Assembly: GCA_963714205.1 (NCBI GenBank)
Contig: CAVQNQ010000002.1
Span: 496,001 to 560,000 of the forward strand
Source: CAVQNQ01 sp963714205
GTDB taxonomy: Bacteria; Acidobacteriota; Terriglobia; Bryobacterales; Bryobacteraceae
Direction of reading: 5' to 3'
Length of the DNA stretch: 64,000 nt
Part shown: piece by piece, positions 1 to 8,176 of the stretch
Position numbering within the stretch: position 1 is the first letter of the stretch
Layout: every line of letters begins with the position of its first letter
The notes under the pieces: generated by a model
What the model was told of the DNA's origin: nothing
Database searches by the model: none
Seen by the model: the letters and a program-made list of their open reading frames with translations, nothing else
Translations under genes and position numbers: made by a program

Positions 1-2006
1 TTCCGGTGAAACAGGTGGTGCTTTACAAACACGGCGTGGGCTATTTCGAGCGCTCCGGAACGCTCGGGCCGGGCGAATCGGCGCGCCTGGAATTCAACGC
101 CGCCGAGATGAACGACGTTCTGAAATCGCTCACCATTTCCGAGCGCGGCGGCGGCAGGATCTTCGTCCTGCGCTACGACGCCATGGACCCGCTCAGCCAT
201 CGCCTGGCCGATTTCCCCTTTCAGATCGGCGGGTCGCAGCCGTTGAGCGCCATGCTGGATCAGCTCAAGGGCGCGCGGCTGGAGCTGAAATTCGGCGGCG
301 AGACGGTCACCGGCGCCATCGTCAACGGCCGCCTGGTGGCGGGGAGCGACAAGCAGCCCGAGCGCGAACAGCTCACCCTGATGCTCGATTCGGGCGAGCT
401 GCGCACGGTGGATTTGAGCGCGGCCACCGCGATCCGCTTCGCCGATGCCACGCTCCAGGGGCAATTCCGGGATTACCTGGCGGCGCTGGCGGCGGCGCGC
501 TCCAAGGACAAGCGCAGCGTCTACATCGATTCCACGGACGCGGCCGCGCGCGAGGTGGTGGCCAGCTACATGGTTCCCGCGCCGGTCTGGAAATCGAGCT
601 ACCGCCTGATTTTCGGCGCGAGCGGGCAGCCGGTGCTGGAGGGCTGGGCGATTGTGGATAACACCACCGGCGAGGATTGGAACAAGGTGCAGCTTTCGCT
701 GGTCTCGGGCCGCCCGATTTCGTTCGTGAGCCAGCTTTACGCGCCGCGCTACGTGGAGCGCCCCGCGGCTGAGCTGGCCGACGATCGCGCCGCGCAGCCG
801 GTGGTGCACGAAGGCAGCTTCGAAGGCTCGCTCGCCCCGCAGAGGGTGCGGGTAGGGGGCAACGTCGGCCACGGAGGCGGAGCCGGAGCGATGGCCGGAT
901 TGAGCAGCGGGACCATCGGCGGTATTACCGGCTCGCTCGCCCCCGCTCCGCCTCCGCGGCAATTTGATGCGGGTATGCTCATGGCGCCCGACGCTAAGAA
1001 AGCCGAAGTGGCTCCCAGTTCCATTGTGGCGAGCGCCTCGGCGGGCGAACTGGGCGAGCTCTTCGAATACCGCATCGCCCAGCCGGTAACCATCCGCAAA
1101 GATGAATCCGCCATGCTGCCGTTCCTCCAGCAACCCATCGAGGCGCGCAAGCTGCTGATCTATTCCGATCACAGCTCGCAACATCCCACCGATGCCGCCG
1201 AGATCACCAACACCAGCGGCAAGACCCTCGATGGCGGCCCCATCACGGTCTACGATGGCGGTGCTTACGGCGGTGAAGCCCTCATGGAGACCCTCAAGGC
1301 CAAGGACAAGCGGCTTATCAGCTACGCCGTGGACCTGGGAACCCGCATCACCGAGGCCTTCGACGGCAAGCAGGCGGTGGTGCGCGAGATCCACGCCAGC
1401 CGCGGCATCCTCACCACGAAACTGGCCGCCGAGGAGACGCGCACCTATACCATCCGGAACGTGGATCAGAAGCCCAAGACCCTCATCATCGAGCACCCCT
1501 TGCGGCCCATGTACACGCTGCTCAATCAGAAGCCGGCCGAGAAGACCGCCGACGCTTAGCGCTTCGAGGTAACTTTGGCCGCCGATGCCACGCGCGAATT
1601 CCCCGTCTCGGAGGAACGTGTCTACGATCAGACTTACGCGGTCACGAACCTGACGCCCGATGTGCTGGTCACCTATGTCCACAACGGCGCCATTAGCGAG
1701 GCCGGCCGCGCGCAGCTGCAGCGCATCGCCGATTTGAAATCGCAGGATGCCGAAGCCGACCGCGGCCTGCATGACGTGGACAGCCAGACCGCTTCGGTCA
1801 CCTCCGATGAAGAGCGCATCCGGCGCAATATCGCCAGCCTGAATGTGGTGAGCGGCCAGCAGCAGCAGGTGCAGGACTACGCGCGGCAACTGGCCACCAG
1901 CGAACAGCAACTGGCCGCCCTGCGCGACCGCAAGGCCGAGCTGCAGAAGAAAAAATCAGCGCTGGAGGGCGAGATCAACAAGCTGATCGAAGCGCTTTCG
2001 TTCTGA
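1..2006 (+). pseudogene. DUF4139-family protein, 5' partial, interrupted by in-frame TAG
   Basis: The reading frame is open at the left edge and begins inside the mature protein with VKQVVLYKHGVGYFERSG, the usual first conserved stretch after the signal peptide in DUF4139 proteins of Acidobacteria. It runs to a TAG at 1557-1559. The same frame then continues without a shift as RFEVTLAADATREFPVSEER and on to a TGA at 2004-2006. That stretch is the normal continuation of the domain and is followed by a C-terminal coiled coil (Q/E/L/K-rich, about 1700-2000). A Tyr codon (TAC or TAT) changed to TAG would explain the lesion. The GVG...GGAG linker near 860-930 is a low-complexity insertion. Family function is not established; members are exported. 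The downstream part could be translated separately from TTG at 1575, but I see no good ribosome site. It converges on the next gene with only 10 bases between stops. Confidence 0.8.
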
Positions 2007-2016
2007 TGCGGGAGCT

Positions 2017-2973
2017 TTAGGAGCTGCCGATCAGCAATCCGGTGAGAAACACCAGCGCGCCGCCCAGCCCGACCTGGAAGGCCGCCGAGAGAGCCGGCGT
2101 CTCCATGTAGCGTTTGCGGATCCACGCGATCACCGCCAGCTCGACGATCACCACGCCGATAGCCACGGTCATGGCCGCGCGGAAATCCGGGATCAGGAAG
2201 GGCAGGGTATGGCCGATGCCGCCCAGCGCCGTCATCAGGCCGCAGATCAGGCCGCGCACCCAGGGATGGCCGCGGCCGGTGAGACTGCCGTCATCGGAAA
2301 GCGCTTCCGCGAAGCCCATGCTGATGCCCGCCCCGATGGAAGCCGCCAGGCCCACCAGAAAGGCGTCCCACGGTTTGTGCGTGGCGGCCGCCGCGGCGAA
2401 GACCGGCGCGAGCGTCGAGACCGAGCCATCCATGAGGCCCGCCAGGCCGGGCTGGACGATCTGGAGGAGGAAGAGCCGCCGGTTGGCTTCATCCTCCTGG
2501 TGGCGCACGTCCTTTTGGAGGTTGTCTTTCTCGAGCTCATCCGCGCGCGTTTCATGGGAGCGCTCTTCGGCCGCCAGGTCGTCCAGCAATTGCCGTATGC
2601 CGGCATCCTGGCTGCGCGCGGCCGCTTTCTCGTAGAAGCGGCGCATCTCCACTTCCATGGCGGCGGCCTGGTTGCGCACGGTATCGAGGCCCATGGGACG
2701 AACCATCCAGACGGGCCGGCGATTCACGAAGCCCTTGATGTCCTGGCGGCGGACCAGCGGGATATGTTCGCCGAAGCGCTGGCGGAAGAGCTCGATGAGG
2801 CGACGCCGGTGGGTCTGCTCTTCGACGCGCATCCCGTCGAAGATGGCGGCGGTGGCGGGAAAGTCCTGCCGCAGGCCTTCGGCGAAATCCGCGTAGACCC
2901 GTTCGTCCTCCTCTTCGGCGGCGATGGCGAGGGCGAGAACCTCACGTTCGGACAGGCTGTCGAAAGAGCGCAT
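2017..2973 (-). CDS. mbfA: MbfA-type membrane iron exporter (ferritin-like domain fused to VIT1 domain)
   Basis: This 318-residue protein has the two-part build of the erythrin-vacuolar iron transport family (Er-VIT1, MbfA). Residues about 1-160 form a ferritin-like four-helix di-iron domain with E/EExxH motifs (AEEEDERVY, EEQTHRRR, EERSHETR). Residues about 170-318 form a VIT1-like membrane domain with helices near GLAGLMDGSVSTLAPVFAAA, the AASIGAGISMGFAEA segment and three further hydrophobic stretches. In alphaproteobacteria MbfA exports iron at the inner membrane and protects against iron and peroxide stress; that role is inferred here. I chose the ATG at 2973 because the protein starts MRSFDSLSEREVLALA; the longer GTG/TTG-side extension to 3009 would run into the divergent gene. 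No iron-responsive operator was recognised in the 44-base gap to the divergent neighbour. Confidence 0.87.
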   Translation of the reverse strand: MRSFDSLSEREVLALAIAAEEEDERVYADFAEGLRQDFPATAAIFDGMRVEEQTHRRRLIELFRQRFGEHIPLVRRQDIKGFVNRRPVWMVRPMGLDTVRNQAAAMEVEMRRFYEKAAARSQDAGIRQLLDDLAAEERSHETRADELEKDNLQKDVRHQEDEANRRLFLLQIVQPGLAGLMDGSVSTLAPVFAAAAATHKPWDAFLVGLAASIGAGISMGFAEALSDDGSLTGRGHPWVRGLICGLMTALGGIGHTLPFLIPDFRAAMTVAIGVVIVELAVIAWIRKRYMETPALSAAFQVGLGGALVFLTGLLIGSS

Positions 2974-3017
2974 AACAGAATTATGCACTGATGCGCCGCG
3001 TGTTAGCATCGGACCAG

Positions 3018-3413
3018 ATGGCTCTGGGCGAATTCACCAAGCAGATCGCGCAGCAGGCGATTCTCTCCGCCACGGCTCCCAAGGAGACGCCCGCGCCCGC
3101 GCAGGCTTCGGAGAACGTCGGCGCGGTCATCCTGGGCCAAATCCAGGCCATGCAGAAGGCCCTCAAGGACGATGAAGAGCTGGTGCTGCACTGCCACGCC
3201 GGGGCCGAGAGAATTCGCGTGATGGATATCTTCCTGCCCTCGACGGGTGTTGCCGTGCTGCGCGGCCTGGATGCCGAGCGCGCCACGGTGCGCGTGGTCT
3301 CGGCGGTGGATGCGCTGCAACTGGTGGTGCGCGTGGCCAAGGTGCCGCCGGGCGTGAAGGCCGCGCGGATCGGGCTGGTTACGGCAAAGCCGAAAGATTC
3401 CAGCGCGAAATGA
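3018..3413 (+). CDS. Conserved hypothetical protein, 131 aa
   Basis: I do not recognise a family. The protein starts MALGEFTKQIAQQAIL and has an Ala/Pro-rich linker (about residues 20-35). It then shows a mixed alpha/beta segment with EELVLHCHAGAERIRVMDIF and VVSAVDALQLVVRVAKVPP. There is no signal peptide or membrane helix, so it is probably cytoplasmic. ATG 3018 is preferred over ATG 2991 because the upstream nine codons sit in the short divergent region with mbfA. Its 3' end overlaps the 3' end of the opposing phosphatase gene by 35 bases. Divergence from mbfA may mean shared regulation, but no operator is visible. Confidence 0.6.
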   Translation: MALGEFTKQIAQQAILSATAPKETPAPAQASENVGAVILGQIQAMQKALKDDEELVLHCHAGAERIRVMDIFLPSTGVAVLRGLDAERATVRVVSAVDALQLVVRVAKVPPGVKAARIGLVTAKPKDSSAK

Positions 3414-3955
3414 CGCGCGTCTCGCGCTCGTAGCCCAATGTGGATACCGAAGCGGTATCGAGGGCGAAGAGCCGCCCGCCCGCCGGCGGCAGGCCCAGCC
3501 AGCAGGCCGTCAGGATGCGCAGGATGTGGCCGTGGGCGAAGAGGGCCACATCGCCCTCAACGGCAGCCGCGCGCGCAATGACGGCGCGGGCGCGGCCGGC
3601 CACGTGGTCGATGGTTTCGCCGTGCGGAATGGGCGAGGTCCACAGAGACCAGCCGGGGTTCTCCCTCTGAATGTCCGCCGTGGTGCGGCCTTCATAATCC
3701 CCGTAGTCCCATTCCTGAAGCTGGGGTTCCGTTTGGGCCACGGCGCCGTAGCCGGCCAACCGGCAGGTTTCGGCCGCGCGCTGGAGCGGGCTCGACGAGC
3801 ACCAGGGCGAACGGCCTGCCTTTCAGCAGGCGTCCGACGGCCAGGGCATTGCGCCGTCCCTGTTCCGTAAGGGGCAGGTCGGTGCGCCCGGTATGCGCGC
3901 CCGAGCGGCTCCATTCCGTCTCCCCGTGGCGAATCAGCCAGAGTTCCCCCGGCAC
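3379..3955 (-). pseudogene. Histidine phosphatase family protein (GpmB/CobC-like), frameshifted
   Basis: Two overlapping minus-strand frames together make one histidine phosphatase. The first (GTG 3955) reads MPGELWLIRHGETEWSRSG, with the catalytic RHG and the second conserved Arg in GAHTGRTDLPLTEQGRRNA. It then loses similarity after LVLV. The other frame supplies the expected continuation, SPLQRAAETCRLAGYG, then LQEWDYGDYEGRTT and the second catalytic His in VALFAHGHILRILTA, ending at 3379. One extra base at about 3793 accounts for the change of frame. Joined, the product is about 191 residues, normal for the family (phosphoglycerate-mutase-like or alpha-ribazole phosphatase-like). All catalytic residues survive, so this is either a very recent lesion or a sequence error. 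No Shine-Dalgarno is evident for GTG 3955. Confidence 0.82.
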
Positions 3956-4020
3956 GGTAGGAGGATATCACGGTTAAGGTGAATCCGTCGGTATTCTCTC
4001 CCGCGCGTTGTCGTGATATA

Positions 4021-4037
4021 GTATTACCTAGTAACAC
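4021..4037. promoter_or_regulatory. Candidate autoregulatory operator of the RHH/ParE module
   Basis: GTATTACCTAGTAACAC is an imperfect palindrome (7-base arms, one mismatch, 3-base centre). It lies 16 bases upstream of the GTG of the RHH antitoxin and overlaps an AT-rich block with TATAGT-like hexamers. RHH antitoxins usually bind such palindromes to repress their own operon. A GGAG ribosome site follows at 4041-4044. The operator role is inferred from position and symmetry. Confidence 0.4.
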
Positions 4038-4052
4038 CTTGGAGCACTCGCG

Positions 4053-4337
4053 GTGGCGACCCTTTCCACAACCAGCCTGAAGCTCGATAGCGCGATGAAA
4101 GAACGTGTCAATCGGCTCGCTTCGGCGCGTCGCCGGTCGGCGCACTGGGTCATGCGCGAAGCCATCGAGCAATATGTGGACCGCGAGGAGAAGCGCGAGC
4201 AACTCCGGCAGGACGCGCTGGCCGCGTGGGCCGCCTATCAGACGACCGGCCTGCACGTCACGGCCAAGGATGTCGACGCATGGCTGGCCAAACTCGAAGC
4301 CGGCAAGCGCGCTGCTATCCCTAAATGCCACATCTGA
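4053..4337 (+). CDS. CopG/ParD-type ribbon-helix-helix antitoxin
   Basis: This 94-residue protein begins with a beta strand and two helices typical of RHH proteins (TLSTTSLKLDSAMKERVNRL followed by ARRRSAHWVMREAIEQYVDR). A charged C-terminal helix follows that would neutralise the toxin. It starts at GTG 4053 with GGAG eight bases upstream. Its last 13 bases overlap the start of the ParE-like toxin gene, the classic translational coupling of type II modules. It probably represses its own promoter through the palindrome at 4021-4037. Confidence 0.82.
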   Translation: MATLSTTSLKLDSAMKERVNRLASARRRSAHWVMREAIEQYVDREEKREQLRQDALAAWAAYQTTGLHVTAKDVDAWLAKLEAGKRAAIPKCHI

Positions 4338-4612
4338 GATGGTCCCCGGCCGCCCTGCTGGATGTCGCCCGCCTCTATCAGTTTCTTGCCAACAGTCCAG
4401 GGGCCGCCCAGCGAGCCATCAAGATGATCCGGCGCGGTGTGAGAGCGCTCAGCAAGCACCCGGAGATTGGCCGTCCTGTCGAAGAGTTGCCACCCGAGTT
4501 TCGCGAGTGGGTGATTGAATTCGGGCAGGGAGCCTATGTCGCTCTGTATCATTACGACGGGAAACAGGTGGTCATCCTGGCGGTCCGCCACGGGCGCGAA
4601 GCCGGATATTGA
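4325..4612 (+). CDS. ParE/RelE-superfamily toxin
   Basis: The 95-residue protein carries the ParE-type pattern: WSPAALLDVARLYQFLA, then RAIKMIRRGVRALSKHPEIG with the RPVEELPPEFREW core, ending with VVILAVRHGREAGY, the usual C-terminal strand and RHGREAGY signature. ParE toxins poison DNA gyrase and RelE toxins cleave mRNA; the sequence favours ParE but does not prove the target. It is complete and coupled to the upstream RHH antitoxin by a 13-base overlap. Confidence 0.84.
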   Translation: MPHLRWSPAALLDVARLYQFLANSPGAAQRAIKMIRRGVRALSKHPEIGRPVEELPPEFREWVIEFGQGAYVALYHYDGKQVVILAVRHGREAGY

Positions 4613-4681
4613 GTTTCATCCCAAGACCTTTTGCCGGCCTCTGGCGTTGAAGCCCCGCTCCTTACGTGCTACAAACGAAGC

Positions 4682-4882
4682 ATGGACAAGACCATCCGCA
4701 AGTACACGAACTTCGACGAGATGAAGGCGGATGAATATCGTTACTGGCAGAGCCGCCCCGTACATGAGCGCGTGGCCGCCGTGGCGGAACTTACCGAGGA
4801 AGGCTACAAACTGAAGGGGTTCAAGCCGGATGCTTTCAGACTACAAAGAACTCTTGTCCATTTTGAACGCGCACCGCGTTAA
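4682..4882 (+). CDS. Small conserved partner of the nucleotidyltransferase, 66 aa
   Basis: The start is taken at ATG 4682, giving MDKTIRKYTNFDEMKADEYR; the extension to 4631 looks like untranslated leader. The protein is highly charged and has no membrane segment. It ends KPDAFRLQRTLVHFERAPR. Proteins of this type (MDKTIR..., ...RLQRT or similar ending) are often found directly upstream of small MNT-like nucleotidyltransferases. Here its last 53 bases overlap the nucleotidyltransferase gene in another frame, which suggests coupled translation and a two-component, antitoxin-like role. That role is inferred; no function has been assigned from sequence. Confidence 0.65.
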   Translation: MDKTIRKYTNFDEMKADEYRYWQSRPVHERVAAVAELTEEGYKLKGFKPDAFRLQRTLVHFERAPR

Positions 4883-5297
4883 GTACCTTGTCATTGGCGC
4901 TTATGCCGTAGCGATCCATGCGCAACCCCGCGCAACCAAAGACCTCGACATTCTGGTGAAAGCCGATCCCGAAAACGCAAAAGCGGTTTTCGCGGCCTTG
5001 GCTGAATTTGGTGCGCCGCTCGAAGGTCTGACCGCCGCCGACTTTGAGGAACCCGGCCCGTTCTTCCGCATGGGGCACGAACCGGTCGGCGTTGACATTC
5101 TCACTGCAATTCCGGGCATCGAGTTTGACGACGCGTGGCCGCGCCGGGTGGAAGACGTTTTTGACGAGGAAACGAATTTGCGGGCAAACTTCATTTCCCG
5201 TGAAGACCTGCTAACAGCAAAACGCGCCGCTGGCAGACGTCAAGACCTCGCCGACATAGAGGCCATCGAAAAGGCAGCGAAGAGCCAACAGCCGTAG
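4830..5297 (+). CDS. MNT-like nucleotidyltransferase (AbiEii/DUF6036-type)
   Basis: The 155-residue protein has the minimal nucleotidyltransferase fold. There is an N-terminal helix, then YLVIGAYAVAIH in place of the glycine-serine loop, then the metal-binding pair in TKDLDILV (D38 and D40). A later acidic strand VGVDILTA gives the third acidic residue. The C-terminal part (LLTAKRAAGRRQDLADIEAI) matches the usual ending of this family. Related proteins act as toxins in AbiE- or MNT/HEPN-type systems by nucleotidylating tRNA or partner proteins. The partner here is the 66-residue ORF, not a HEPN protein. It starts at ATG 4830 inside the partner gene. Confidence 0.75.
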   Translation: MLSDYKELLSILNAHRVKYLVIGAYAVAIHAQPRATKDLDILVKADPENAKAVFAALAEFGAPLEGLTAADFEEPGPFFRMGHEPVGVDILTAIPGIEFDDAWPRRVEDVFDEETNLRANFISREDLLTAKRAAGRRQDLADIEAIEKAAKSQQP

Positions 5298-5325
5298 CCC
5301 TCGAAAAGAAAGCCGGCAGTTTAAC

Positions 5326-5763
5326 CTATGCCGCATCCTCGAACCTGACGACGATCCGCTTGCCGAGCACTGCCAGCGCAGCTTGAATCTTCTCGGGCTT
5401 AGTGTTGCGCTTAGGGTCCAGCATTCGGCGGACAACGGTTTCGCTGACGCCAAGACGCTTAGCTAGGTCCGTATTGCGCATGCCGCCCTCGCGCATGGCC
5501 AGATAAAGGGCAAGCTTGGGCGCCAGGTACAGCGGAACGCTTACTGGATATTGGCCGCGTTTCAACTTGGAAGGCGCCGGAATTGATTCCCCGCGTGCGA
5601 TCCGTCCGGCGAGAGCTTCGGCCAAACAATCGGCCGCCTGCTTATGTGTGTCGTCGAGATCGATTCCTCCCGTGAGCGCTTCGGGCAAATTGGGAAACCG
5701 GACGTGGAAGCCTTTGCCGTTTCTCTCGGTTAGAAAATCGGCGGGATAAGTTGCGGTAAACAT
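5326..5763 (-). CDS. hicB: HicB-type antitoxin with C-terminal helix-turn-helix
   Basis: This 145-residue antitoxin has the partial RNase-H fold of HicB at its N-terminus (YPADFLTERNGKGFHVRFP, then a strand leading to DDTHKQAADCLAEALAGRI). A C-terminal HTH follows (MRNTDLAKRLGVSETVVRRM), which makes it the long, Xre-like form of HicB. Its ATG overlaps the hicA stop by one base (TAATG), so it is the second gene of a hicA-hicB operon. It neutralises HicA and probably represses the promoter upstream of hicA. Confidence 0.9.
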   Translation of the reverse strand: MFTATYPADFLTERNGKGFHVRFPNLPEALTGGIDLDDTHKQAADCLAEALAGRIARGESIPAPSKLKRGQYPVSVPLYLAPKLALYLAMREGGMRNTDLAKRLGVSETVVRRMLDPKRNTKPEKIQAALAVLGKRIVVRFEDAA

Positions 5764-5975
5764 TACAGGTCCTCCTTGCGAATTCCGAGTTGCTTCAGCA
5801 TATCCGACAGCAGACCGGGGCCGAGTTCCTTCTTGAGATCTTTCACGACCGTGTAACGATCGCCAACGTAGAGGGTGCCGTGGCTGCCCGAGCCGCGCTC
5901 CGCCACCCAGCGGAAGGTCAGTTTCTTCCGCCCGGCGACGGCTCTCATCTTGCGAAGGAACTCGCTCCCTTTCAC
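5763..5975 (-). CDS. hicA: HicA-type mRNA interferase toxin
   Basis: The protein has the double-stranded-RNA-binding-like fold of HicA, with VKGSEFLRKMRAV at the start, the catalytic His (H32) in GSGSHGTLYVGD, and a C-terminal LLSDMLKQLGIRKEDL. I chose the GTG at 5975, giving 70 residues, because family members begin (M/V)KGSEFLRK. The 17-codon extension to 6026 has no family match and is more likely leader and promoter. HicA cleaves mRNA and is held inactive by the HicB encoded immediately downstream. From here to 6235 (260 bases) I see no gene; that stretch should contain the hicAB promoter and the FRG remnant's upstream region. Confidence 0.87.
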   Translation of the reverse strand: MKGSEFLRKMRAVAGRKKLTFRWVAERGSGSHGTLYVGDRYTVVKDLKKELGPGLLSDMLKQLGIRKEDL

Positions 5976-6235
5976 GCTCGTATTGTCGAACACTTCTGTT
6001 CGATTCGCAACATCATGGATTCCCAATTATCAGTACTATGACAAGGGCCGCGCGAGCGCCAGCAGGCGCGAATACCCGTCTTCAAAATCCCGCGCCTCAA
6101 CGCCCGATCTCAGCCGGCGTCGTCCTCCACGTCTCAAAACTGCTCCTTTTCGCCCGATCCCCGCTAAACCGAAACTCTAAACAAATTCAGACGATTATGT
6201 TACAACAGATGTAGTCTCGGTTCGCACCCGCCATC

Positions 6236-6632
6236 ATGCCGACACCGCCCGGCTGGTCTCATCGCCTTAGAGAGTTCCTGAAAGGCTGGAAATCCGGCGA
6301 AGATGACTACTTGGGCGACAGGCCCTTTGGCAGTTTCGCTCTGACGGAACAGGCGTCGTCGTGGGAGGAGTGTCTCGCGTGGATTATCGAGCTTGAGGGG
6401 GCGTGGTGCTTCCGGGGGCAGCGCGATGCAAGATGGTATTTGAACACATCCTTTGACCGTGCCGTGAAGAAGGAATTCTCCTCACCCACAACTTGTGCTG
6501 AAACGCGAGCTTCGAATTACGTTCCTCAAAAACCTGCGGGCGATGAACATCCACAGGGCATCGCTTTTCCCCGGCCTCGACGGGTTTGGACAGTCGCTCA
6601 GGCTCGATCTGGAAATGAAAGTTAAGGCATAG
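6236..6632 (+). pseudogene. FRG-domain protein remnant (internal deletion and frameshift)
   Basis: The start, ATG 6236, gives an FRG-type N-terminus: GSFALTEQASSWEECLAWI followed by the diagnostic WCFRGQRDARWYLNTSFDRA. After FSSPTT the frame becomes meaningless. A +1 frame from 6492 supplies a typical FRG C-terminus (LKRELRITFLKNLRAMNIHR, then LFPGLDGFGQSL) and stops at 6632. The roughly 100-150 middle residues that include the HGLPTRLLDWT-like core are missing. So the gene has lost its centre and is out of frame. FRG proteins occur in defence and toxin settings; this copy is surely inactive. It sits at the right edge of the toxin-antitoxin islet. The 140 bases after it hold nothing I recognise. 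Confidence 0.72.
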
Positions 6633-6772
6633 ATCCCGCGTAGTGCGCCGAGTGATGTCTCGAAAATGGTAAGGCAGGCAACGACGGCCGAGGCCCTAAG
6701 ATTAGGCCTCTGCGTGCCGCGGAAGTCTAGCGCAAAACGAACCCAGGCCCCGCGTGGTGCTAGGCTGAAGTC

Positions 6773-7681
6773 GTGCGCCGGCTGTTTCTGTTCCTCTCGC
6801 GGCGAAAGTGGCTGCGCCGATGGATGGAAACTTCCCCTACTACACGGCGCCTGGCCAAACGGTTCGTGTCAGGAGACACACTCGAGGCGGCGCTCGAGGT
6901 CAGCCGGCGGCTAAGGGCCGAAGGCATCAACGCCACCCTCGATCACCTGGGCGAGAGCGTCACCTCGCTGGTCGAAGCCGCCGAAGCTCGCGACGTCTAT
7001 CTGCGCGCGCTCGAAGCGCAGCACGAAGCCGGAATCGAGGGGAATGTCTCGCTCAAGCTGACCCAGTTCGGCCTCGATTTCTCACTCGAGGAATGCCGCG
7101 CCAACGTCGAGCAGCTCGTGGCCCGCGCGGCGCGCTTGGGCAGCTTCGTGCGCGTGGACATGGAATCGAGCGAGTACACCCAGCGCACGCTCGATCTGGT
7201 GAGCGATCTCCACGCCCGCTACCGCGCGGTGGGGGTGGTCGTCCAGGCTTACCTTTTCCGAAGCAAGGCCGATGTTGAAAACCTCTGCAACCAGCGGATT
7301 CGCGTGCGGCTCTGCAAGGGCGCGTATCTGGAACCGCCCGAGGTGGCGTTTTCGCGCAAGGCGGACGTGGACCGCAATTACGTCGAGCTGATGCGGATCC
7401 TGCTCGATCGCGGATTGTACCCCGCCATCGCCACCCATGATGAGAAAATGATTTCCGCGGCCAAGGCCCACGCGGCTGCGCGGAAGGTTCCGCGGGAAGC
7501 TTTCGAATTTCAGATGCTCTACGGCATCCGCCGCGATCTGCAACGGCGCCTGGTGGCGGAAGGCTACCGCCTGCGACTCTACGTGCCCTTCGGAAAAGCC
7601 TGGTACCCGTACTATATGCGCCGCCTGGCGGAGCGGCCCGCCAATGTTCTGTTCATTCTGCGGAACTTGTGGCGCCCGTGA
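6773..7681 (+). CDS. Proline dehydrogenase (monofunctional PRODH)
   Basis: The 302-residue protein is a PutA-type PRODH (beta/alpha)8 barrel that oxidises proline to pyrroline-5-carboxylate and passes electrons through FAD to the quinone pool. Family motifs in order are NVSLKLTQFGLDFS, VDMESSEYT, VVVQAYLFRSKAD, RVRLCKGAYLEPPE, AIATHDEKMI, FEFQMLYGIRRDLQ and the substrate and FAD helix LYVPFGKAWYPYYMRRLAER. Length is normal for the one-domain bacterial enzyme; no P5C dehydrogenase domain is attached and none lies next to it. The start is GTG 6773 (MRRLFLFLSRR). The N-terminal stretch is hydrophobic and basic, which suits membrane association. Confidence 0.9.
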   Translation: MRRLFLFLSRRKWLRRWMETSPTTRRLAKRFVSGDTLEAALEVSRRLRAEGINATLDHLGESVTSLVEAAEARDVYLRALEAQHEAGIEGNVSLKLTQFGLDFSLEECRANVEQLVARAARLGSFVRVDMESSEYTQRTLDLVSDLHARYRAVGVVVQAYLFRSKADVENLCNQRIRVRLCKGAYLEPPEVAFSRKADVDRNYVELMRILLDRGLYPAIATHDEKMISAAKAHAAARKVPREAFEFQMLYGIRRDLQRRLVAEGYRLRLYVPFGKAWYPYYMRRLAERPANVLFILRNLWRP

Positions 7682-7720
7682 GTTTCGCAACCGCAAGGGG
7701 GCGCGGGGAATCTGTTACGT

Positions 7721-8176
7721 ATGAGATATTGGGGCTACCTGGCCGGCAAGCTGGGCGTGGCGGCCGCGATGTTCTACGGGATGTTGAGATGGCTCGAGTG
7801 GATGTGGCCACCGAATCTCCACGCCTCGCCCCTGGCGCTGTTGGGCGACGGTAACCGCGTGCTGCTCTGCAATCTGGCCTACATGGTCTGCTTTTTGATC
7901 GCCTGCGGAGTGTTGTACATCGTGATCTGGGACCAGCGCTACCGCTGCCGCGTGTGCCTGCGGCGGCTGCGCATGCCCATCCAGACCGGTTCGTGGGGCC
8001 GCATGTTGCAGTTCGGGCGCCCGCGGATCGAATATATCTGTTTGTACGGGCATGGAACCCTGAAAGAGGATGAATTGCAGATCTCCGGCCTGTCAAATGC
8101 CGAATGGACGCCGAATTCCGACGATTTCTGGGAAGAGCTGGCCGCCGCCAGCAAGGAATCGGGCCGCGAGCGATGA
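7721..8176 (+). CDS. Small membrane protein with zinc-ribbon-like cysteines
   Basis: The 151-residue protein has two hydrophobic segments, about residues 5-30 (GYLAGKLGVAAAMFYGML) and about 46-70 (LLCNLAYMVCFLIACGVLYI). A cytoplasmic-looking tail follows with CRVCLRRLRMP and later YICLYGHG. The CxxC plus C/H spacing resembles a degenerate zinc ribbon. I do not recognise a named family. Its stop overlaps the ATG of the next gene (ATGA at 8173-8176), so the two are translationally coupled. Confidence 0.62.
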   Translation: MRYWGYLAGKLGVAAAMFYGMLRWLEWMWPPNLHASPLALLGDGNRVLLCNLAYMVCFLIACGVLYIVIWDQRYRCRVCLRRLRMPIQTGSWGRMLQFGRPRIEYICLYGHGTLKEDELQISGLSNAEWTPNSDDFWEELAAASKESGRER

